Below the pieces are notes generated by a model. That model searched no databases, had not been told where the DNA came from, and was given only the letters and a program-made list of their open reading frames with translations. Below, in pieces: positions 58,199 to 64,000 of a DNA stretch of 64,000 nt. A program made the position numbers and the translations under genes. Origin of the DNA: Hofstenia miamia (lineage: Eukaryota > Xenacoelomorpha > Acoela); NCBI GenBank assembly GCA_004352715.1, contig SCFE01000039.1:1380766-1444765 (forward strand). Direction: 5' to 3'. The first letter of the stretch is position 1. Each line of letters opens with the position of its first letter.

Positions 58199-59198
58199 NN
58201 NNNNNNNNNNNNNNNNNNNNNNNNNNNNNNNNNNNNNNNNNNNNNNNNNNNNNNNNNNNNNNNNNNNNNNNNNNNNNNNNNNNNNNNNNNNNNNNNNNNN
58301 NNNNNNNNNNNNNNNNNNNNNNNNNNNNNNNNNNNNNNNNNNNNNNNNNNNNNNNNNNNNNNNNNNNNNNNNNNNNNNNNNNNNNNNNNNNNNNNNNNNN
58401 NNNNNNNNNNNNNNNNNNNNNNNNNNNNNNNNNNNNNNNNNNNNNNNNNNNNNNNNNNNNNNNNNNNNNNNNNNNNNNNNNNNNNNNNNNNNNNNNNNNN
58501 NNNNNNNNNNNNNNNNNNNNNNNNNNNNNNNNNNNNNNNNNNNNNNNNNNNNNNNNNNNNNNNNNNNNNNNNNNNNNNNNNNNNNNNNNNNNNNNNNNNN
58601 NNNNNNNNNNNNNNNNNNNNNNNNNNNNNNNNNNNNNNNNNNNNNNNNNNNNNNNNNNNNNNNNNNNNNNNNNNNNNNNNNNNNNNNNNNNNNNNNNNNN
58701 NNNNNNNNNNNNNNNNNNNNNNNNNNNNNNNNNNNNNNNNNNNNNNNNNNNNNNNNNNNNNNNNNNNNNNNNNNNNNNNNNNNNNNNNNNNNNNNNNNNN
58801 NNNNNNNNNNNNNNNNNNNNNNNNNNNNNNNNNNNNNNNNNNNNNNNNNNNNNNNNNNNNNNNNNNNNNNNNNNNNNNNNNNNNNNNNNNNNNNNNNNNN
58901 NNNNNNNNNNNNNNNNNNNNNNNNNNNNNNNNNNNNNNNNNNNNNNNNNNNNNNNNNNNNNNNNNNNNNNNNNNNNNNNNNNNNNNNNNNNNNNNNNNNN
59001 NNNNNNNNNNNNNNNNNNNNNNNNNNNNNNNNNNNNNNNNNNNNNNNNNNNNNNNNNNNNNNNNNNNNNNNNNNNNNNNNNNNNNNNNNNNNNNNNNNNN
59101 NNNNNNNNNNNNNNNNNNNNNNNNNNNNNNNNNNNNNNNNNNNNNNNNNNNNNNNNNNNNNNNNNNNNNNNNNNNNNNNNNNNNNNNNNNNNNNNNNN
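58199..59198. other. Assembly gap (1000 N)
   Basis: Exactly 1000 N. LINE coding sequence emerges directly on the right side, so at least the right part should be LINE. Confidence 0.98.
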
Positions 59199-59199
59199 G

Positions 59200-59475
59200 T
59201 TTTTCAATCGTGCTTGTACTGCTGCTAATTACATCTTGACTCGCAACCCTCAAACAGCGATTGATTTCTTTTCCCCGCCACCGAGCTTCAAGAAATCTTT
59301 GATGGCTTTCCTCTTTGCTGAGCCCTTCTCCAACTTCGCCTACTCTTCCATTTGCTCCTATTTCATCTCCTGTGACTGTCCTCGCTGCCGTAAAACTTGA
59401 CTTGTTTTTATTTTCTGTTTGTGTATGCCTTCAGCGGCTAAATAAAGTCATTGATTATTATTATTATTATTATTA
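59200..59475 (+). mobile_element. LINE 3' end with (ATT)n tail
   Basis: An open frame runs 67 codons from the gap edge to TGA 59398-59400. It begins FNRACTAANYILTRNPQ and contains FFSPPPSFKKSL, then a cysteine cluster CSYFISCDCPRC at the end. The downstream 3'UTR ends GGCTAAATAAAGTCATTG followed by repeats of ATT. The layout (C-terminal FKKSL region, short 3'UTR with AATAAA, simple-repeat tail) is typical of a LINE. This copy shows no break in the visible part, so it may be younger than the other LINE remnants. Confidence 0.72.
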
Positions 59476-60519
59476 AGTAATTTAAGAGCATTCTACTAAT
59501 ATAAATGTCCCCTTTATTAAGAGGTTAACTCGTTCAGAAATCGACTGCATCTGAGTTATAGGCCCCTACTCCCACTAACTCATAAGCCATTTGAAATACC
59601 TTTCCCTGATCCCAGACAGTAATCTGAAACCTACCAATATTAAATTAATCTTTTTTAGGCATTGTTTCATTGGAACGAGGGGCAAACAATAAACAAGGCA
59701 GTTCTCGATGAAAAATTCAATAAAAGAAACAACCGAGGGTTGGCCTAAGCGCCTACCAAAAACATTTTCACAGATTCCGCTGATCAAAATTCAAAGAAAA
59801 ATACAATCTGAGACATCACTATCTCATAAATTAAAACTGAATATCTACTTGGAAAAACTTGATTTAAAGGAATAATTAAAATATAAAAAATATTCCTTAA
59901 TACAAGAAAGCTTAGTCCTTAATCAGCATCAAATATATCAATCGCTGCAGTATTTCACTATAGCTTAGTGTTTTCTCAATGTGAATTACATTACTGCACC
60001 TACTACAAAAACACTTTATTAATAGAATATTCTATGTACACACAAAGCATAATAGTCAAATAACTAGATACCAAACACATAAAATTTTAAATTAAATATT
60101 TTTCTTTAGAAATGTTTCTTTAGTTTAAATTCTTCAGAAATGAAATAACCATCAAATTATATTTACTACATTTTCTAGATACTCAATGTCCCTTTATGAT
60201 TGATGTGTGTCCAAACTCAGTGATAGGCGTATCTTTAACCAATAGAAGAAGAGAAAGTTACCAGGCAACCTTCCCATTACATGGAAAATAGGGCACTATA
60301 TATCAAGTCAAATTGTTATATTTTATGATTAGAGTTACATCATTTACTATCAGGGTATGAAGTGTAGATCTAACTTAATTCATCATGCATTGAATGAAGA
60401 CATTTAGCAACATTATAATTTTCCTAAATTTTCAAAATTTACAATTACATGGTCTAAAAAAGTTTTTAAATATCCATACAGGCTGTTAAAACAATATATT
60501 TTTTGCAAAAATATATTTT
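59476..60519. other. Intergenic, no recognised gene
   Basis: A 70-codon minus frame at 59575-59787 shows no motif. Otherwise AT-rich sequence. Confidence 0.5.
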
Positions 60520-60880
60520 AATCAAGGATTTTAAGCTCTCAGAATGTTACGACTCAACTCTAATCAGCTCCCAAAATTTAATCGGAAAAATTCAGCAATG
60601 ATCAATAATCTAACTTGAAGTTGATCAAAAATCCACTAGAAAATACAATAAAATGTGAATCACTTTAAATTTCAGTTTCTTTATTAAATGCAAATAATTA
60701 TTTTTTAGCAATAATACTTGGAATTATTTTAAAGTATATAAAATTTTACTCTAAGAAATTTGGAATTAGAAAAAGTCAGTTGAGTTTGATTTTTTGTTCA
60801 AAATAAATACTCAAATTTGAAACAGGAAAACTCGAAGTAGACTTAAAAAATTTGCTTTTAATATTCATCCCATTACTTTC
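60520..60880 (+). repeat. Three-copy dispersed repeat, copy B
   Basis: Starts near AAGCTCTCAGAATGTTACGA, with AACTTGAAGTTGATCAAAAA, CTTTAAATTTCAGTTTCTTT, TTTTTTAGC and a GTAGACTTAAAAAATTTG end. It lies 50 bp from copy C in the same orientation. Confidence 0.65.
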
Positions 60881-60934
60881 ATAAAATTATTTATAAATAC
60901 AATGCAAAAAACATGTCCTTCAAAGCTACACATC

Positions 60935-61250
60935 TACCAGGGTTTTCAAGTAGTCAGAATGCTAAGAACTTAAGCTTAAAGGAGCTAAGAAATCTAAATC
61001 AGAAATACTCAGAAAGGCAATAATATATATTCAAACTTGAACTTGATCTAAAATCAATTTCAGAATACCTTAAAATTTGAATTAATTTAATTTTCAATTT
61101 ATAATAAATGTTTTTAGCTAAAATATATTGTATCTTACTATAAAAAAACTTGGAATTTGAAAAAATGTGATCAAACTTGAAAAGCAGATCTTCAACTCAG
61201 ACTGAGCAACTCAAACATGAATCTAAAAAACTGATTTTTGTTATGGAATG
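60935..61250 (+). repeat. Three-copy dispersed repeat, copy C
   Basis: Starts CAGGGTTTTCAAGTAGTCAG, a hAT-like terminus, then AACTTGAACTTGATCTAAAA, CCTTAAAATTTGAATTAA, TGTTTTTAGCTAAAA and TTGGAATTTGAAAAA. Only the left terminus is recognisable. Confidence 0.6.
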
Positions 61251-62076
61251 ACATTAAGCCAATAAAAGGCAGGAATGGTATGAATATTAAAACAAAACTT
61301 TTACAAATAAATAAAGTGTTACAAGTCAGTAAACACCTTAAAAAGATTTTTTATAATTGCAAAACTTTAAAAATTATGAAAATTAAAATTTTGTGAAATA
61401 GGTTTATTATTCTTTGATTTTTATTTGTAAAATTCTTAGTTCATTTTCTATGCTGCACTTCCTATGTATTAATTGTATTTCTGATATCCAGGACCTGTGT
61501 ATTTTTTGATGCAACTTGGATTCTAACAGTAGCAAAGAAGCAATTAACTATTGCTTAGCATAATCAGGTTTTGAAGTTGAAAGTCAACTTTCAACTATGT
61601 AAACACATCTTAAATTAACATTTTCATCCTTGTATTGATGCTGTTCAATTTTCTGACAAAAATTTGCAATGAATCACTATCAATTTTGCCTTTTTGAAGG
61701 ATTCACTAAGTAATATATATTTTTTCCCTAATGGGGCAAAGCATCAAACTTAGTCTTGACCAAGCTAACTAAAAATGATCAAAAATATTTATTGCAATCA
61801 CTTAATTAACCATTTTTTAAATACTTGCCTGATACAACTTATTTGATTAGCTTATTTGCTATTGCTAACTTGTGGTTGATTTCCAAATGACTTGCAAATA
61901 CCACAATATTACCATCTACTATAGTTTTTTCAAATTGTTTTTAATCCATTCTGCATAGAACCTCTTCTGTTTTTATTTCCTACCACAATACAAATTTTTA
62001 TCATTTTGTGAAGTTTTTAACCCTAATTGACTTTTATTCATTTATTATGTCATTGATCACTGCTCAAATCCTAATA
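61251..62076. other. Intergenic, no recognised gene
   Basis: AT-rich sequence without motifs. It borders the 3' end of the mariner-like element. Confidence 0.5.
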
Positions 62077-62960
62077 CAGGAGGAGGCAAAAAGTCCTGAA
62101 CCAGGTAGACCCTTTATTAGGCACAGCATATTATTTTAATGATAAAGAATTGAGAACTATTAAAATACTTTACAGTTTATTTATTTAATATGTTGAAATT
62201 TACACCTTCTCCTGCAACACTTAAAGCCAGGCAATAATGAAAATGATCAAAGACACAATTCAGTATATCCTCAACTCCATAAATCTTTTGACAGAACTTA
62301 ATGATGTGATCTCATTGATGATTAATGACCCAAATTTTCATAGCATGTTCTAAATGCTTGGTATATACCCAAAAGAAAAATCTAGAGGATTAGGATTGGA
62401 AGATCAGGGGGCCCCTTCCACATTTCCTTGATGGCCAATCCAATTGCATAAAGTTAGGTCCAGCCACTTAAGTACAACTTTGACATAGTGAGGAGGAGCT
62501 CCAAGTTGCATAAACCACATAGGATAACCATCACAAAGGAAGTTGATCTGTGGAAAGAGATCATCCTGTAACATTTGCAGATAGGCTTCTTCTGTTAAGT
62601 TTCTTGAAAAAAAGAAAGGTGTCAGAACATTTTTGACCAGACCATGATTTTAATGCTGCTGTGTTTGCTGAAAGCTTGTGTCTAATATGGATTAGTCTCT
62701 GAATAGTACTGACAGTTTTGTTTGTTCACCTCAACAGTGACATAGAAATTAGTGCAATAGCTGAAAAACATGTTTTGGGACTTTATTGGATCTTCTAGAA
62801 GCTAGTGACACATTTCCACTTACCTATTGGGATCATCTTCAGTGAGCTTATGGACCATTTGCAGTTTATGTGTATGGAAATGTTCTTGTTTAAAGATATC
62901 CTGCATTGTTGATCTTGCAGTTCCAATTTCTTGTGATGATTTTCTCACAGATTTCATAAG
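62077..62960 (-). pseudogene. Mariner/Tc1-group transposase pseudogene
   Basis: On the minus strand, in order: SVRKSSQEIGTARSTMQDIF, then THKLQMVHKLTEDDPNR, VNKQNCQYYSETNPY, the region VWSKMF.., then QLGAPPHYVKVVLKWLDL, NWIGHQGN, NPNPLDFSFGYI and a C-terminal helix. This is the DDE transposase of the mariner-like family whose intact members read QDGAPPHY and SPDLTPLDF. All three catalytic acids appear lost: the first block reads FSYCTNF, QDG has become QLG, and SPDL has become SNPN. Several frame changes and stops are present. A terminal repeat candidate, TACAGGAGGAGGCAAAAAGT, starts at about 62075; the 5' terminus was not found. Confidence 0.82.
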
Positions 62961-63127
62961 ACTGTTAGTAACCTGTCAATAACAAATTGTTGTTTTTCAT
63001 CACTCACTAGAAACAGCCAGGACAAGGGATACAGAATTGCTATTACTAAGTAATGTAGGTCAAAGCAGTGAGCAGCCATTAGTCACAATCAAATGTATTA
63101 TTCATTGATTGCACACAGCTAAAACAG

Positions 63128-63166
<39 letters not shown>

Positions 63167-63868
63167 TTATACAGGTACTGGGTAATATGGTATTATACTG
63201 AGCAACTGAGACAACAAATTTTCCCCATACATAGCACCCATGAGCAGTTCAGCAAGTTACTGTAAAAAAATACCTAATTGTGTATGTATGAGAGACTTAG
63301 GATGTATTTCATAGCCACACACCAAATCGGGCACAATGGAACCAATTCTCAAAAAATGTATAAACACTTAAAAAATGTAGAAAAAATTGAATTTATAGGT
63401 GATTTCAACAAATATAAATGTGTTTTTAAACTAATTTTTAAATTTTCATTAGGTTTGGGTGTTTTGCAATATCTGATATTATTTTCTGGTCTGGTACCAG
63501 CCATGTCAAAAATACTGTTCTTTTATCAGTGTTAGTTACTACATGCTTAAGCCATTTCTAATATTTAAAAATTGAAAAAAACCAGCATAGGGTCCAGTCT
63601 TGTTTCAAAATAATACATAGTGCCCCCAATTTACTTAGTTCCAATATATATTAGATAACTGGTTCTAGAGTGCCCATATATATTTTTTTGACAATATATA
63701 CTTAGCACCAATTTAAATATATATATATATATATATACAGTGCGCGAATTAAAGTTTGCATAATTGAAAAAAAGATGAAAATTAATGAAAATTAAATTTC
63801 TATTGAAAACTGAAGATTTTCTTTGAGTTTCTATGATTTTAACATTATGTACAGGCATAAACGGTATA
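62961..63868. other. Intergenic with TA tracts, no recognised gene
   Basis: (TA)n at 63128-63165 and 63717-63736. The second abuts CAGTGCGCGAATTAAAGTTT, which looks like a Tc1-type terminus. A plus frame at 63278-63535 has no motif. Confidence 0.5.
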
Positions 63869-63966
63869 CCTACAACTAAAACTTCTGTACTTGCATTACT
63901 GTTTGTTGCGATAGAGACTTGGCATGCTGTTATTGCAAAGAAAGCAAGCAGTTCGAGCTCAAACAT
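63869..63966 (-). CDS. Possible first exon of a secreted protein (window edge)
   Basis: From ATG 63964-63966 the reading MFELELLAFFAITACQVSIA is a good signal peptide, followed by TNSNASTEVLVV. A donor-like GTTGTAG|GTATAC lies at about 63868; beyond it the frame runs on for some 70 codons but becomes low-complexity TA-encoded residues, which favours splicing. TATAAA at 63994-63999 would put transcription start very close to the ATG. Only the signal peptide is visible, so the gene may be spurious. Confidence 0.3.
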
Positions 63967-64000
63967 TTTAGAAATTGTTGGAATTTACTCACTTTATAAA

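Noticed and set aside
1-64000. A defence, CRISPR, toxin-antitoxin or biosynthetic system
   Set aside because: The window is eukaryotic nuclear sequence with introns and animal gene families; nothing supports such a system.

Overview
This is AT-rich animal nuclear DNA. Genes are split by introns with GT..AG boundaries, and the intergenic and intronic sequence is full of decayed transposons, (TA)n microsatellites and assembly gaps. The gene set (a Gemin3/DDX20-like helicase, a class VII myosin, a NRF-6-like acyltransferase, a small heat shock protein) and the element types (PHD-finger LINE, THAP/P-type transposon, mariner-like, hAT-like and Penelope-like remnants) suggest an invertebrate, probably an arthropod. 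The species cannot be named from the sequence. No prokaryotic or viral genes, CRISPR arrays, tRNAs or rRNAs were seen.

Layout. 1-7 kb: the last two exons of a DDX20-like helicase on +, separated by a 6.1 kb intron. That intron holds a decayed LINE on -, and a 2.5 kb P-type element with its own terminal inverted repeats sits inside the LINE endonuclease domain. 7-15.8 kb: gene-poor, with a hAT-like element, a 163 bp palindrome, two further LINE fragments, a 1 kb gap, a GC-richer LTR-like stretch and one copy of a dispersed repeat. 15.9-17.4 kb: an intact one-exon ankyrin-repeat gene on -. 19.2-39.4 kb: a complete myosin VIIa gene on -, which I could trace through 12 coding exons in consistent phase; after removing one assembly duplication it gives 2137 residues. 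42.3-45.1 kb: a hAT-type element with an 8-bp target duplication and Penelope-like remains inside. 46.0-48.0 kb: an intact one-exon NRF-6-like membrane acyltransferase on +. 50.5-51.0 kb: an intact one-exon small heat shock protein on + with a TATA box and poly(A) signal. 51-64 kb: no confident gene, but a foldback element, a 267 bp MITE, a three-copy repeat family, a LINE tail, a dead mariner-like transposase and a possible signal-peptide exon at the right edge.

The genes are functionally unrelated: spliceosomal snRNP assembly (DDX20/Gemin3), actin-based transport and adhesion (myosin VIIa), membrane lipid or xenobiotic handling (NRF-6 family) and protein folding (sHSP). I found no gene cluster that looks like a new biological system. 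The most informative observations are the nested P-in-LINE insertion, the TSD-bounded hAT/Penelope composite, the NRF-6-like protein lacking the usual histidine, several uncatalogued inverted-repeat elements, and two duplications that distort the myosin gene model and look like assembly or haplotype artefacts.
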